A stretch of DNA of 64,000 bases from Aureivirga sp. CE67 (GTDB lineage: Bacteria; Bacteroidota; Bacteroidia; Flavobacteriales; Flavobacteriaceae). A model generated the notes under the pieces. It saw nothing but the letters and a program-made list of their open reading frames with translations. It made no database searches and had not been told where the DNA came from. A program made the position numbers and the translations under genes. Location of the stretch: the NCBI RefSeq assembly GCF_015767245.1, contig NZ_JADOTV010000001.1:186001-250000 (forward strand), in the 5' to 3' direction. Numbering within the stretch: the stretch's first letter is position 1; every line of letters begins with the position of its first letter. Below, in pieces: positions 54,053-63,468 of this stretch.

Positions 54053-55156
54053 TTAATTCTGAATTTCGAATTTTTCTAAAAACTCATTAAACTTGACTAA
54101 ATTTCGATTATAAGTATTTTCTGTTGCAATAAATCCGATCATAAAGTAAGCAGAATCTGAATAATAAGTTACATATTGACAATGATAAATCATACTTCCA
54201 AATAGCAATTGCATTTCATATGCTACACCATTACATTTTTCTGGTTTCTCTATTTTTTTCTTCAACATCATAGTAGCTCCAGAACTCATTTTATCACCAA
54301 TTTTATAACCTTCAATTTGCGCTTTATTAAATTCTTCAAGAGATTTAAATTCTGATTGATCGAACCATTTCAAAGAGATTATATTCTTTATATTATCAAT
54401 ATCTGGCATTGAAGCCATCCATAAAGATTTATTTTGTGTCTTTGTTATATTTGCCCATTTTGGAATTTCTAATTCAAACTTGTTAATCGTATCCGTAAAT
54501 GACAAGTTTTTATCATCATTTAGAGCATCTATTTTATACCATAAAGCATTTTCATCAATTGGTCCTCCAAAAATATTAACAGTATTTGCGATTGATTTTA
54601 ATTTTTCAATTTTAGCTTTTTTATCCTCTGATTTAAAAACAGAAAAGTTAACTCCTATTAAATAATCATTTGAAATAAAATTTAAAAATAAATTAGCTGT
54701 CACAGGATCAATAATCTCTACTCCTTCTGGTGATGCAATCTCTGGCATTTCATAGTACCAAAGCAAAAATCTTTTCCCAGAATTGTTTAAAAAAACTTCT
54801 TTTTCATTTACAATATCTTTTTCAAAAACTTCTTTTTCTAAATAATCTAGCTCATAATTCATATAATATTCTAAAAGTTCTATTTCTTTCTTAACTCCAG
54901 ACTGATTTGTGTATTGATCTGAAGTATATCTTTTTTTTAAAAACTGAATATTATCTTCTCCAATTACAACAGAATTAGGAATATTAGAAGGTTTAAGAGA
55001 ATCTCCTGGAAAATTTATCGTAAAATGTGTACCTGGAGAATTATCAATATAAATAATGTCATTTTTCCCTTTCATATAAGAAATTAAACCTTCGTCTTGA
55101 GCAAAAATCGTAGTTATAGAACAAACAACTAAGAATAAAAATAATTTGATTTTCAT
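54053..55156 (-). CDS. Exported protein of unknown function
   Basis: A 367-residue protein with a signal peptide (1-19, ending IFAQ). No family recognised. The C-terminal third (about 225-367: FELEIPKWANITKTQNKSLW..., YFMIGFIATENTYNRNLVKF) has the strand/helix rhythm of DcrB/PsbP-like domains; this is a weak inference. Two similar-looking halves (residues about 30-200 and 220-367) could be a duplication. Upstream of the TPR-protein gene in the same direction. Confidence 0.6.
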   Translation of the reverse strand: MKIKLFLFLVVCSITTIFAQDEGLISYMKGKNDIIYIDNSPGTHFTINFPGDSLKPSNIPNSVVIGEDNIQFLKKRYTSDQYTNQSGVKKEIELLEYYMNYELDYLEKEVFEKDIVNEKEVFLNNSGKRFLLWYYEMPEIASPEGVEIIDPVTANLFLNFISNDYLIGVNFSVFKSEDKKAKIEKLKSIANTVNIFGGPIDENALWYKIDALNDDKNLSFTDTINKFELEIPKWANITKTQNKSLWMASMPDIDNIKNIISLKWFDQSEFKSLEEFNKAQIEGYKIGDKMSSGATMMLKKKIEKPEKCNGVAYEMQLLFGSMIYHCQYVTYYSDSAYFMIGFIATENTYNRNLVKFNEFLEKFEIQN

Positions 55157-55246
55157 ATTTATTTTTTTGGATTCATATTTTTTTAAGATTCTAAAAATAA
55201 TATTTAAAATGAAATTAATACACGAAACTTAAAAAATATCAAAAAA

Positions 55247-55273
55247 AAGACCTCCTATTTCTAGGAAGTCTTG
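55247..55273 (-). terminator. Terminator of the 404-residue outer-membrane-type gene
   Basis: AAGACCTCCTA pairs with TAGGAAGTCTT (one mismatch); on the minus strand an eight-base T run follows. Confidence 0.8.
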
Positions 55274-55307
55274 TTATATTTTGGAAAGAATTATATTCTT
55301 CTTTTTT

Positions 55308-56522
55308 TTAAAACAAAGTGTATCCAAGGATAAATGAGAAAGTTCTCAATTCAGAATTCCAAGTATCATCTCCAAGAGCATTTCTGTTTACATGATATCT
55401 AAACTCTGCACTATATTTATCTTTAAATTTATATCCTCCTCCAATTGCTAAATTACCAATTGCTTCTATTTCAAAAGTTCTTAAAGTAAAATTTAATGGA
55501 AACTCAATATTCGATTTTGAGTAAATATCAAATCCATAAGAACCATTCACGAAAAATTTAGAATTTTCGTTTAAAAACATATAATGTCTTATTCCTAAAG
55601 TAGCTTCTACAGAAGTATATTCAACCTTCGCAGTAATATTTTTCTCATAAGAATTTTCTACGTAAAAATTAGTTTCTGCATTAAAAGTTTGGTATGTTGG
55701 TTCTATAATAAAAGCCCATTTATTTCTATTAAAAGGAAAAATAAACTCTGCTTCTAATCCTATTGAAAAACCTGATTGATAATCAAAATTAATATCAATT
55801 GTTTCATTTCCAGTAGCATTTTTAATCATTAAAGATGAATAATTATAACGTGGTCTTACGTTCAAATTAAAAAAATCTCTTTTCCCTTCTTTACTAAAAT
55901 CCACAAAATCTATATTCTTACATTCATTATACGTCACAAAAAAGTTAGACAAATCATCTTTTATATACCTCACTTTTGTAATTGTACTTCTACCAATACT
56001 TGGACATTTCAAATGATCCCAAAGCTGGTGATGAAATTCTTTATTTTCTTTGATTTTTCCATCTTCTCTATACATTTTAAAAACCAACTGTTTGATGTCA
56101 GAATCATTTTTACCAAAGAAATATCTTTTAAATCCACCTTTAGAATATTGATATAAAGTATACTCACCTCTCACCAAAACTCTTAAAAAAAGTTCTTCTT
56201 CTTCATATCTTGGTTCTTCAAAATACGTTAAATTATTTATGACACTAGTAGATTTATCCATATCCACAGTACGTCTTACAAATTGATACATACCATCAAT
56301 TCCAAATTCTTTTACTGATTTTATAGTTTCTTTTTTAATTTCTCCACCTTCTGTCAATTTATATTCGAACTTTTCTGGATTACTTCTCCATTGATGATTC
56401 TTGATAAAACAATCGACTTTTTGATTTTCGTTGTTGATAAAATATCCTTTATCATAAGTAATTTGAGAAAAACAGCTAAGACTTATAACTGTCATTAAAA
56501 GAAATAAAATTTGCTTTTTCAT
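55308..56522 (-). CDS. Putative outer-membrane beta-barrel protein, paralogue B
   Basis: A 404-residue exported protein (signal peptide 1-19, ending CFSQ), paralogous to the 408-residue protein at 13336-14562. Both open ITxxKGYFINN and share GGEIKKETIKSVKEF (about 58-72) versus GEVKKETIDNVKEF, the GxRHYMFL strand and a terminal LGYTLF or FGYTIF, the expected outer-membrane C-terminal Phe. The C-terminal half (about 220-404) is a predicted barrel. The gene is followed by a terminator. Function unknown. Confidence 0.7.
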   Translation of the reverse strand: MKKQILFLLMTVISLSCFSQITYDKGYFINNENQKVDCFIKNHQWRSNPEKFEYKLTEGGEIKKETIKSVKEFGIDGMYQFVRRTVDMDKSTSVINNLTYFEEPRYEEEELFLRVLVRGEYTLYQYSKGGFKRYFFGKNDSDIKQLVFKMYREDGKIKENKEFHHQLWDHLKCPSIGRSTITKVRYIKDDLSNFFVTYNECKNIDFVDFSKEGKRDFFNLNVRPRYNYSSLMIKNATGNETIDINFDYQSGFSIGLEAEFIFPFNRNKWAFIIEPTYQTFNAETNFYVENSYEKNITAKVEYTSVEATLGIRHYMFLNENSKFFVNGSYGFDIYSKSNIEFPLNFTLRTFEIEAIGNLAIGGGYKFKDKYSAEFRYHVNRNALGDDTWNSELRTFSFILGYTLF

Positions 56523-56754
56523 TGTTATTTTTAATTGTTAATACATTTAAGTAGTCTGTGTACAAAACGTCATAAAACATCTGTACATTGACATAAAAAT
56601 TAATTTTACACATTAAAATCGTTCTTCTTTTTCAAGATTTACAATTTTAAGGCAAATCTAATTTTTTAACATATACAAAACAACAAAAATATTTTTTTAG
56701 TATTTTTTAATTATAAACATAAATTTACATCTTCAATTTCAGCTCTTCACTTTC

Positions 56755-57060
56755 TTATTCCAAAATTGCCGTCCATTTGATATACCATCCATTTTTTTCA
56801 GCAAAAGATGCTGTTAGTGGTTTGTCAAATTTATAAACCCATTTCAAATAAATCCTAAAACCTTTTGGAGTTGCATTATAAATCGCATTAATTCCTCCTG
56901 CATCCCAATGATGTTTCTCCCCTTCTAGAGTTGTAAGATAATGTGGTGTATTTTCAAAATTTGCTTCTGAAGTATCAATATCTACAAATATTCCTCCACC
57001 TCCAAGTGTATTATTTTTCCAATCAGAAGCTTTAGAAACTCCTTGTTTTATTTTTGTCAT
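56755..57060 (-). CDS. Small protein of unknown function (FVDIDTS...HHW...GFRIYL type)
   Basis: A 101-residue protein without signal peptide, membrane helix or recognisable enzyme motif. It is rich in aromatic residues and probably all-beta: FVDIDTS (25-31), TPHYLTTLEGEKHHW (38-52), GINAIYNATPKGFRIYL (56-72). I recall similar strings in C-terminal domains of bacterial secreted proteins, but cannot name the family. It stands alone between two minus-strand genes; the terminator position is unclear. Confidence 0.55.
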   Translation of the reverse strand: MTKIKQGVSKASDWKNNTLGGGGIFVDIDTSEANFENTPHYLTTLEGEKHHWDAGGINAIYNATPKGFRIYLKWVYKFDKPLTASFAEKNGWYIKWTAILE

Positions 57061-57173
57061 AATTTTCTTTTTAGATGTTGTTTACAAATTAAACTTATTT
57101 TTAAAACAAAGTATTATTTTTTATTAACACTACAACCTGTAAATCAAAATATTAGAAATAATTACACCCTCAA

Positions 57174-57887
57174 CTAAAGTTTCTTACCTTCAATCAAATT
57201 TTGAAAATCTTCCATATAAGCAGAAAGTAATAATGGATCCAAATTTGAATGATCAAAAGCAATCAATAATGGAATCATTTCTTTAGAATCTTGCTTATAT
57301 CGTTTTCCAAAATAAAAAAATGGTTTTCCATTCTTAATAGAGGAACTATGAATTTGAAAACCTGTAAACTGTAAATGTGGTAAATTTCCAATAAACCAAG
57401 CATTTTCCCAATAAACATCCGAAACTGTCGAAAATTTTGCTTGAGAGAATAATTTATCTTGTGTACTACGATAAGTCAAAAAGAAATCTTCAACTTTAGT
57501 ATGTACAAAAGGTTCCAAACTTAAATCTGAAAAACGAGCATCTCCTCCAACTGCTATTGGCGCATACAAAGGTAATTCCTCAAAAATGTACCATTTTCCT
57601 TGTATTTTTCTATATCTAAAAAAAGGATGTTTTTTTCCAGCTTGCACAATATTCCACATCAAATAAGCTGTAAAAGATGCTTCAGAAATTGATTTATAAT
57701 TTTCTTTATAATTCTTCAAAGCTTCTGTTATATCAATCTGCAAGGTCATTTGAAGATAAGGTTCTTGCACCGATTCTTTATCATGAAAAAAATGTAAAGC
57801 CCATTTCTCATAACTCGAAATTTCATTTTCTTCTAAAATTCGACCATTGTATTTTTCAATAAATTCTAATTCCCTATTTGATTTCAT
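57174..57887 (-). CDS. CatA-like O-acetyltransferase (chloramphenicol acetyltransferase family)
   Basis: A 237-residue trimer-type acyltransferase of the type A CAT family. The fold landmarks are visible: RxxxEWALHFFHDKE-type start, LPLYAPIAVGGD near 113-124, and the C-terminal active-site loop DHSNLDP (about 207-213) where true CATs have HHAVCDG. The catalytic His and the Asp of HxxxD are kept, but the following Gly is Pro. It would acetylate a hydroxyl group using acetyl-CoA; chloramphenicol resistance is not established. It is divergent from a Crp/Fnr regulator gene. Confidence 0.8.
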   Translation of the reverse strand: MKSNRELEFIEKYNGRILEENEISSYEKWALHFFHDKESVQEPYLQMTLQIDITEALKNYKENYKSISEASFTAYLMWNIVQAGKKHPFFRYRKIQGKWYIFEELPLYAPIAVGGDARFSDLSLEPFVHTKVEDFFLTYRSTQDKLFSQAKFSTVSDVYWENAWFIGNLPHLQFTGFQIHSSSIKNGKPFFYFGKRYKQDSKEMIPLLIAFDHSNLDPLLLSAYMEDFQNLIEGKKL

Positions 57888-57915
57888 TTTATATCTTCTT
57901 AATCTTTAATGCGGG

Positions 57916-57955
57916 CAAATATATTTCACATTTTTATGGTTTTTATTTACATTTG
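57916..57955. promoter_or_regulatory. Divergent promoter region between the CatA-like and Crp/Fnr genes
   Basis: TATATTTG on the minus strand (57923-57916) for the acetyltransferase gene and TACATTTG on the plus strand (57948-57955) for the regulator gene. Their proximity suggests coupled control by the regulator. Confidence 0.55.
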
Positions 57956-57972
57956 TTAATCCCAATTTCAAA

Positions 57973-58560
57973 ATGTTTTGTATGAAAAATGTTTTTTCAG
58001 CTATTGATAAATACTATAAATTATCCGATTCTAGCAAAAAACTTATAATTGACAAACTAGAACCTTTTACATTGAAAAAAGGCGAAATTTTGATTCATGA
58101 TCTTGAAAAAAATCCATATTTATATTTTATTGAAAAAGGCGCTGTAAAAACGCATTATTTCAATGAAGAAGGAAGCAAAAAAGTTGTTTGGTTTGGATTT
58201 GAAGGTAGCATCTGTTTTTCTTTAAGTTCTTATATGAATATTGATACCGATTTCATTAATGACAGTATCGAACTAATAGAAGATTGTGAGTTTTATAGAG
58301 TCAAAATTTCTTACATAAAATCTTTATTTAAAAACCATTGTGATTGGGCAAATTGGGGACGTTCTTTTATTGAAAATACATTTGTAATCACCATCAAAGA
58401 AATGAATGAAAATAAAGCCCGAAGTACAAAAGAAAACTATCTAAATCTAATTAAGAACACACCTTACATCAATGAAAGAGTGGCTCTAAAAGATATTGCT
58501 TCTTATCTAGGAGTTTCTCCTGTTACTTTGAGTCGATTAAGAAGTGAAATTGAAAAGTAA
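57973..58560 (+). CDS. Crp/Fnr-family transcriptional regulator
   Basis: A 195-residue regulator. Residues about 15-130 form a cyclic-nucleotide-binding-like beta-roll (GEILIHDLEKNPYLYFIEKG, FEGSICFSLSSYM). The C-terminal 60 residues hold the winged helix-turn-helix (ALKDIASYLGVSPVTLSRLRSEI). Fnr-type cysteines are absent, so it is not a classical oxygen sensor. The first ATG (57973) or the ATG at 57982 may start it. It is divergent from the CatA-like gene. Confidence 0.87.
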   Translation: MFCMKNVFSAIDKYYKLSDSSKKLIIDKLEPFTLKKGEILIHDLEKNPYLYFIEKGAVKTHYFNEEGSKKVVWFGFEGSICFSLSSYMNIDTDFINDSIELIEDCEFYRVKISYIKSLFKNHCDWANWGRSFIENTFVITIKEMNENKARSTKENYLNLIKNTPYINERVALKDIASYLGVSPVTLSRLRSEIEK

Positions 58561-58621
58561 TTTCACTTCAATAACCTTTTCACTTTAAAATCTTGAAATT
58601 AAAAAAAATAGTCTAATATTT

Positions 58622-59821
58622 TTATTCCTTAAAATTCATCTTCACTTGTGTTCGAATTGGAGAAAACAAAACAAAATCAAAACCATTTAGCAATATTTCT
58701 AAATCTTCTTCGAGCTTTATTTTTTTCTTAGCAACAAGCTCCAAAATTGGTTTCGTTTCAATTAAAATCCATTTATCTTTCTTTGCTAATTCTAAAAGTG
58801 GTTTTACATATTTTGCTTCTTTTTCATCTAGATAATCATAAATTTCTCCATTTTCAGTTTCTTCAAATCTCGCAAAACAATTAATAGAAGTTGATTTTGT
58901 TCCATTCATAGAAGCTATTTCGTTAAAAGTATTTCCTAAATCATAATTTCCTAACCAATTTTTTCCTTTCATCAAATGCATAGAACCCATTTTTATAACA
59001 ACTTTTGGATTTTCCTCTTTTTTTGCTGCTTTTTTATAATTTTCACCAAATTTTAGCTTCATATATTGCATTCTAGTTCTATTATTCTCAACATATTTTC
59101 GTTGATCATTAAACCTATAAATATTCCAGGAAATCTTTAAATCTTCTATAATTTCTTTTTGTTTTTCAGAATTACATTTAGCAAAAAAAGCTTCTAATTC
59201 TTTAGAATTCAATAAGCTTTCATGCATTCCATTTCCCTCATCTTTAAGAATTTCATCCACAAATTGTTTTGCTTTTTTATACTTTTTTCGAACAGCCTTT
59301 TTATCATCTGATAATTCATACAATTCGTCAATCAAGAAAAGATGTGCAGTAATAAATTCTTGATCAATTCCCCATATTTCAAAACTTTCATTCAAAGCAG
59401 TTTTCAAGAACATTTCATCTTTTTTTCCATCAAAAAAAGGAAAAGGAATATCCTTATATTTGGCATAAAATTCAGAATTAAAATTATAAAGTGAATTTTC
59501 TTTTTCTATCAAAGAACACATCTTCTGTGTACTATTTGGTCCAACTTCTAAAGCAAAATAATTAAATCCATTTTTTTTCAATTTAGGAAGTAAAGCATTT
59601 GTAAACTCTGATATTTCTGGAGAAAAATGTTGTTCTCCCAACAAGAAAAATTGACTTTCAGAAATTCTATTTTCTAAAATAGAAACATCTTTTCCAACAA
59701 AATCATTATTTACAATTTCAAATTCATAAGCAAATTTCGCAACATCCGAAGATTTTAATTCATTTTGAGCAAAAACACCACAAGTAAGTATGAACAATAA
59801 AAAGTTTATACAGTTTTTCAT
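58622..59821 (-). CDS. Exported erythromycin-esterase/ChaN-like protein
   Basis: A 399-residue protein with a signal peptide (1-18, ending VFAQ). The pattern FFLLGEQHFSPEISEF (about 57-72), FNYFALEVG (about 85-93), WGIDQEF (about 148-154) and MGSMHLMKG (about 277-285) matches the metal- or haem-binding EreA/ChaN/Tiki superfamily: Glu and His residues are preserved. Function outside this family is unknown; macrolide-esterase activity is not shown. It may be a haem-binding lipoprotein-like periplasmic protein. It is upstream of nothing obvious; the next gene, at 59851, is 29 bases before its start. Confidence 0.7.
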   Translation of the reverse strand: MKNCINFLLFILTCGVFAQNELKSSDVAKFAYEFEIVNNDFVGKDVSILENRISESQFFLLGEQHFSPEISEFTNALLPKLKKNGFNYFALEVGPNSTQKMCSLIEKENSLYNFNSEFYAKYKDIPFPFFDGKKDEMFLKTALNESFEIWGIDQEFITAHLFLIDELYELSDDKKAVRKKYKKAKQFVDEILKDEGNGMHESLLNSKELEAFFAKCNSEKQKEIIEDLKISWNIYRFNDQRKYVENNRTRMQYMKLKFGENYKKAAKKEENPKVVIKMGSMHLMKGKNWLGNYDLGNTFNEIASMNGTKSTSINCFARFEETENGEIYDYLDEKEAKYVKPLLELAKKDKWILIETKPILELVAKKKIKLEEDLEILLNGFDFVLFSPIRTQVKMNFKE

Positions 59822-59850
59822 AGTTTATATTTTTTAAATTTTCAAAACAT

Positions 59851-60408
59851 TTAATCACGAATAATGCCAAGATGACAAAGCGAAGACGTTTTATATGAAT
59901 TTCTTTTCATCAATTTTCCTTTTTCATCATAATACTTTTCACAACCAAACCAACCATTAGAAGCTTTATACTCTAAAGTCCCATCTTTTCTATATTGTTT
60001 TAGTTTTACAGGTTTTCCTCTTCTATATTTTAGTTCTCCGGATATTTCACCATTATCATGAAAAATAACTTCTTTCCCTGTAAATAATTTTCCTTCAGAA
60101 TCAACAGATCGTTTCTTCTTTTGATTATAGATATTAGTAGCATGCAAAACTTCAGGAACAACAATCGTATCTAAATCTTTTGAATAAGCAGTTACCTTTA
60201 TAAAAGTCCAATCATTTCTTTTACCTTTATAAGAAACATAACGCTGCGTAGTATCTATACTTGTTTTTAGGGGAAAATTTTTAATTTCATATTCGAGTTT
60301 AAGTTTTTTCCCAGACTTCTCTGCAATAAACACAATATCTTTTTTTATTTGTGAAAAAGTTGAAACTGAAATAATCAGAAAAAGAAAAATAAAATAATTT
60401 TTTATCAT
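59851..60408 (-). CDS. Exported MORN-variant/YwqK-like protein
   Basis: A 185-residue protein with a signal peptide (1-19, ending TFSQ). The C-terminal half has short repeats of the MORN-variant type (VIFHDNGEISGELKYRRGKP, LKQYRKDGTLEYKASN, EKYYDEKGKLMKRN) seen in YwqK-like proteins. Toxin-antitoxin annotation for such proteins is not supported here: no toxin gene is nearby. It lies upstream of the EreA-like gene on the same strand. Confidence 0.7.
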   Translation of the reverse strand: MIKNYFIFLFLIISVSTFSQIKKDIVFIAEKSGKKLKLEYEIKNFPLKTSIDTTQRYVSYKGKRNDWTFIKVTAYSKDLDTIVVPEVLHATNIYNQKKKRSVDSEGKLFTGKEVIFHDNGEISGELKYRRGKPVKLKQYRKDGTLEYKASNGWFGCEKYYDEKGKLMKRNSYKTSSLCHLGIIRD

Positions 60409-60644
60409 AGTATTTTTTTGAATATTACTTAATTACGAATTAATCTAATATCAAATATCATACAAAAATCAATAGATCTTATCTTAATTCTTTTTCACTT
60501 AAAGGTATACATTTTTCAAGTTCCCTCCCTGAGAGGAATTATAGCTAAATTTCAAATGAAACCAAATTCTATCAAAAGATTTCAAACGTGATAATATTCT
60601 TTAAAAACCCTATTTTCCCTCAATATAACTCTCAACTATTTTTT

Positions 60645-60755
60645 TAGGAGCTTCCCTTTCAGGTCGGGCTTTCCGCTATATCTTTTTTGCTAAAGCAATT
60701 TTATGAAGAAAAGCAAAAAAGGATGCCGCTACTATCCCTAAGCCAAAATTTCCCT
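60645..60755. repeat. Hairpin-forming repeat-like element
   Basis: The stem ATCTTTTTTGCT (60680-60691) pairs with AGCAAAAAAGGAT (60712-60724, one bulge). Outside it CCGCTA occurs twice in direct orientation (60673-60678 and 60726-60731), and the flanks carry GGTCGGGCTTTCCGC and ACTATCCCTAAGCC. The core looks like a dispersed repeat that I recall from other Flavobacteriia genomes; this is from memory and unchecked. Only one copy is in this window. Confidence 0.45.
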
Positions 60756-60930
60756 TCAGCCGAAAATTATGATACAACCTCATCCAACTAAAACACAATC
60801 ACAACGCATATAAACAAGAATAATTCAAAAAACCACACAATTCCCCCACTCCAGTTAATGATTCCATAACACAGTTTGTTAAAAAATGTTAATATAAACA
60901 ATCAACTTTAACATATGTCAAATTAAACTA

Positions 60931-60938
60931 TACATTTG
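60931..60938 (+). promoter_or_regulatory. -7 promoter element of the PIG-L deacetylase gene
   Basis: TACATTTG, 28 nt before the ATG at 60967; no TTG at normal spacing. Confidence 0.5.
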
Positions 60939-60966
60939 CTTGCAAAGCAATTAATTGAAATACTAA

Positions 60967-63462
60967 ATGAGGAACAAACTATTATTTATATGCGTAGCTT
61001 TCTTTAGCTTGCATCTCGTAGCACAGGCTCCCAAAAAGGAAACTTCGGGAACCATCCATGCTGCCATAAAAAAACTTAACTTTTTAGGCTCTGCTCTTTA
61101 TATTGCCGCTCACCCCGATGATGAAAACACACGTTTGATTACCTATTTATCCAACGACATAAAAGCAAACACAGCCTACCTTTCTCTTACAAGAGGAGAC
61201 GGAGGGCAAAACTTAATAGGGACAGAAATTCGAGAAGAACTTGGAGTAATTCGTACACAAGAATTACTTGCTGCTCGTAGAACTGACGGAGGAAAACAAT
61301 TTTTCTCTCGTGCCAACGATTTCGGATATTCAAAACACCCAAAAGAAACTTTCAAAATCTGGGACAAAGACGATGTACTTTCTGATGTAGTTTGGGTTAT
61401 TCGTAAATTTCAACCGGATGTAATCATTAACCGATTTGATTATAGAACTCCTGGTACTACACACGGACATCATACTGGTTCGGCTATTCTTTCTTTCGAA
61501 GCTTTTGATTTAGCTGGAGATAAAGATGAATATCCAGAGCAACTTTCTTTTGTGGATACTTGGCAACCAAATCGTTTATTTTTCAATACTTCTTGGTGGT
61601 TCTACGGAAGTCAAGAAAAATTTGAAAAAGCAGATAAAACTAATCTTTACGGTTTAGATATCGGAACTTATTATCCTTTGGTAGGGAAATCTAATAACGA
61701 AATTGCTTCTGAATCTAGAAGTATGCACAAATCACAAGGATTTGGAAGTATCGGAACTCGTGGTTCTTCTACAGAATATTTAGAATGGTTAAAAGGTGGA
61801 AAACCTGTTTCGAAAGACGATATTTTCTCTGGAATCAACACTACTTGGTCTAGATTAGAAAATGGAGCTCCTATTGGAAAATTAATCTCTGAAATCGATG
61901 AAGAATTCGACCCTACTGCACCTCAGCAAAGTTTAGCAAAACTTCTGAAAGCAAGAAAAATGATTCAAAACTTAGAAGATTCGCACTGGAAAAATGTAAA
62001 ACTTTCAGAAATTGAAAATGTAATTTACCATTGTGCTGGTCTTTATTTAGAAGTAATTGCAGACGAGCATTATGCTGCACCTTCTTCTGAAATCAAATTA
62101 GATATTGAAGCTATTAACAGGCTTGGAGATCATGTTGTTTTAAACCAAATTCACTTAGAAGGTATAGATCAAAATTTAGTTTTAAACAAAAAACTAGATA
62201 TGAACCAACGTTTTAGCCAAATAGAAAAAATTGTGCTTCCTAAAAACATAAGCACTACAAATGCTTATTGGTTAAACAATCCTGGAACGATGGGAATGTA
62301 TCATGTAGATGAGCAACATTTAATCAGTTTGCCAGAAACTCCAAGAGTTTTAAGAGCTCGTTTTGAATTAGAAATCGAAAATCAAAAGTTTACTTTCTTT
62401 AAAGATATTGTATATAAAGAAAGAGATCCTGTAAAAGGAGAAGTTTATAAGCCTTTTGATATTACAACTCCTGTATTCGTAGATGTTTTAGAAAATGTTT
62501 ACATTTTTGCAAACGACGAGCCAAAGAAAGTTGCTGTAAAAGTAAGAGCAGGAAAAGAAAACTTGGAAGGAAAAGTAGAAATTGATTTACCAAAAGGTTG
62601 GAAAGTTTCTCCAAAAGATTTTGATTTCAATTTTAAAAATAAAGACGAAGAAAGAGTTTTTACTTTTGAAGTAACTCCTCCAAAAAAACAAAGCGAAGTT
62701 ACCTTCTCTCCTATTGTTACACTTGGTAAAAAAGAATATTCGGATGTTTTAGCAGAAATCACTTATGACCATATTCCTAACCAAATGGTTGTAATGAAAG
62801 AAAAAGCAAAAGTTGTTCGTTTAGACATCAAGAAAAAAGGAGATAATATCGGATATATCATGGGAGCTGGAGATTTAGTTCCAGAAAGTTTAGAACAAAT
62901 TGGATACAAAATTCACCCAATTGATATTCGTAATGCTACAGAAAAAGAATTAGCAAAATTGGATGCTATTATTATCGGTATCAGAGCTTTTAACACGAAA
63001 GAAGATTTAAATATTTATCAATACAAACTTTTTGATTATATTGAGAACGGCGGAACAGTTATCGCCCAGTACAATACAAACAGAGGTTTGAAAGTGGATA
63101 ATATTGCACCTTATGCCCTTAATATTTCTAGGGATCGTGTAACAGAAGAGAATGCAAAAGTTAAATTTATCAACCCAAAACATGATATCTTAAACTATCC
63201 AAACAAGATTACTAAAAAAGACTTTGAAGGATGGGTACAAGAAAGAGGTTTATATTTTGCAAATAAATGGGACAAAGAGTTTGAACCAATTTTAAGTTCT
63301 CGTGATGAAGGAGAATCTGCAAAAAAAGGAGGTTTACTGGTTGCTAAATACGGCAAAGGATATTTCATCTACACTGGTTATTCTTGGTTTAGAGAGTTGC
63401 CAGCTGGAGTTCCTGGAGCCTACAGAATTTTCGCTAATTTAATTTCGATTGGAAAAAAATAA
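60967..63462 (+). CDS. Exported PIG-L (LmbE)-family deacetylase, multidomain
   Basis: An 831-residue exported protein (signal peptide 1-20, ending LVAQ). Residues about 38-290 are a PIG-L/LmbE zinc deacetylase: AHPDDE (48-53) and GHH near residue 166. A middle beta-sandwich region (about 360-620, NEW3-like) and a C-terminal Rossmann/ThuA-like region (about 625-831) follow. Such enzymes remove N-acetyl groups from GlcNAc-type sugars. It is followed six bases later by a micropeptide and then a symporter, so it may release a product to be imported. The first about 150 bases use more C- and G-ending codons than the rest. Confidence 0.83.
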   Translation: MRNKLLFICVAFFSLHLVAQAPKKETSGTIHAAIKKLNFLGSALYIAAHPDDENTRLITYLSNDIKANTAYLSLTRGDGGQNLIGTEIREELGVIRTQELLAARRTDGGKQFFSRANDFGYSKHPKETFKIWDKDDVLSDVVWVIRKFQPDVIINRFDYRTPGTTHGHHTGSAILSFEAFDLAGDKDEYPEQLSFVDTWQPNRLFFNTSWWFYGSQEKFEKADKTNLYGLDIGTYYPLVGKSNNEIASESRSMHKSQGFGSIGTRGSSTEYLEWLKGGKPVSKDDIFSGINTTWSRLENGAPIGKLISEIDEEFDPTAPQQSLAKLLKARKMIQNLEDSHWKNVKLSEIENVIYHCAGLYLEVIADEHYAAPSSEIKLDIEAINRLGDHVVLNQIHLEGIDQNLVLNKKLDMNQRFSQIEKIVLPKNISTTNAYWLNNPGTMGMYHVDEQHLISLPETPRVLRARFELEIENQKFTFFKDIVYKERDPVKGEVYKPFDITTPVFVDVLENVYIFANDEPKKVAVKVRAGKENLEGKVEIDLPKGWKVSPKDFDFNFKNKDEERVFTFEVTPPKKQSEVTFSPIVTLGKKEYSDVLAEITYDHIPNQMVVMKEKAKVVRLDIKKKGDNIGYIMGAGDLVPESLEQIGYKIHPIDIRNATEKELAKLDAIIIGIRAFNTKEDLNIYQYKLFDYIENGGTVIAQYNTNRGLKVDNIAPYALNISRDRVTEENAKVKFINPKHDILNYPNKITKKDFEGWVQERGLYFANKWDKEFEPILSSRDEGESAKKGGLLVAKYGKGYFIYTGYSWFRELPAGVPGAYRIFANLISIGKK

Positions 63463-63468
63463 TCAACT

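Larger units (their letters stand above)
60409..60966. other. Non-coding region, 558 bp
   Basis: No credible gene is seen. The first about 230 bases are plain AT-rich DNA containing only the upstream region of the minus-strand gene. The middle holds a hairpin-forming element (60645-60755, separate entry). The right end holds a C-rich stretch near 60841-60855 and the promoter element of the deacetylase gene. Confidence 0.6.

Noticed and set aside
59851-60408. YwqK-like protein considered as an antitoxin
   Set aside because: It is exported by a signal peptide and there is no toxin partner nearby.
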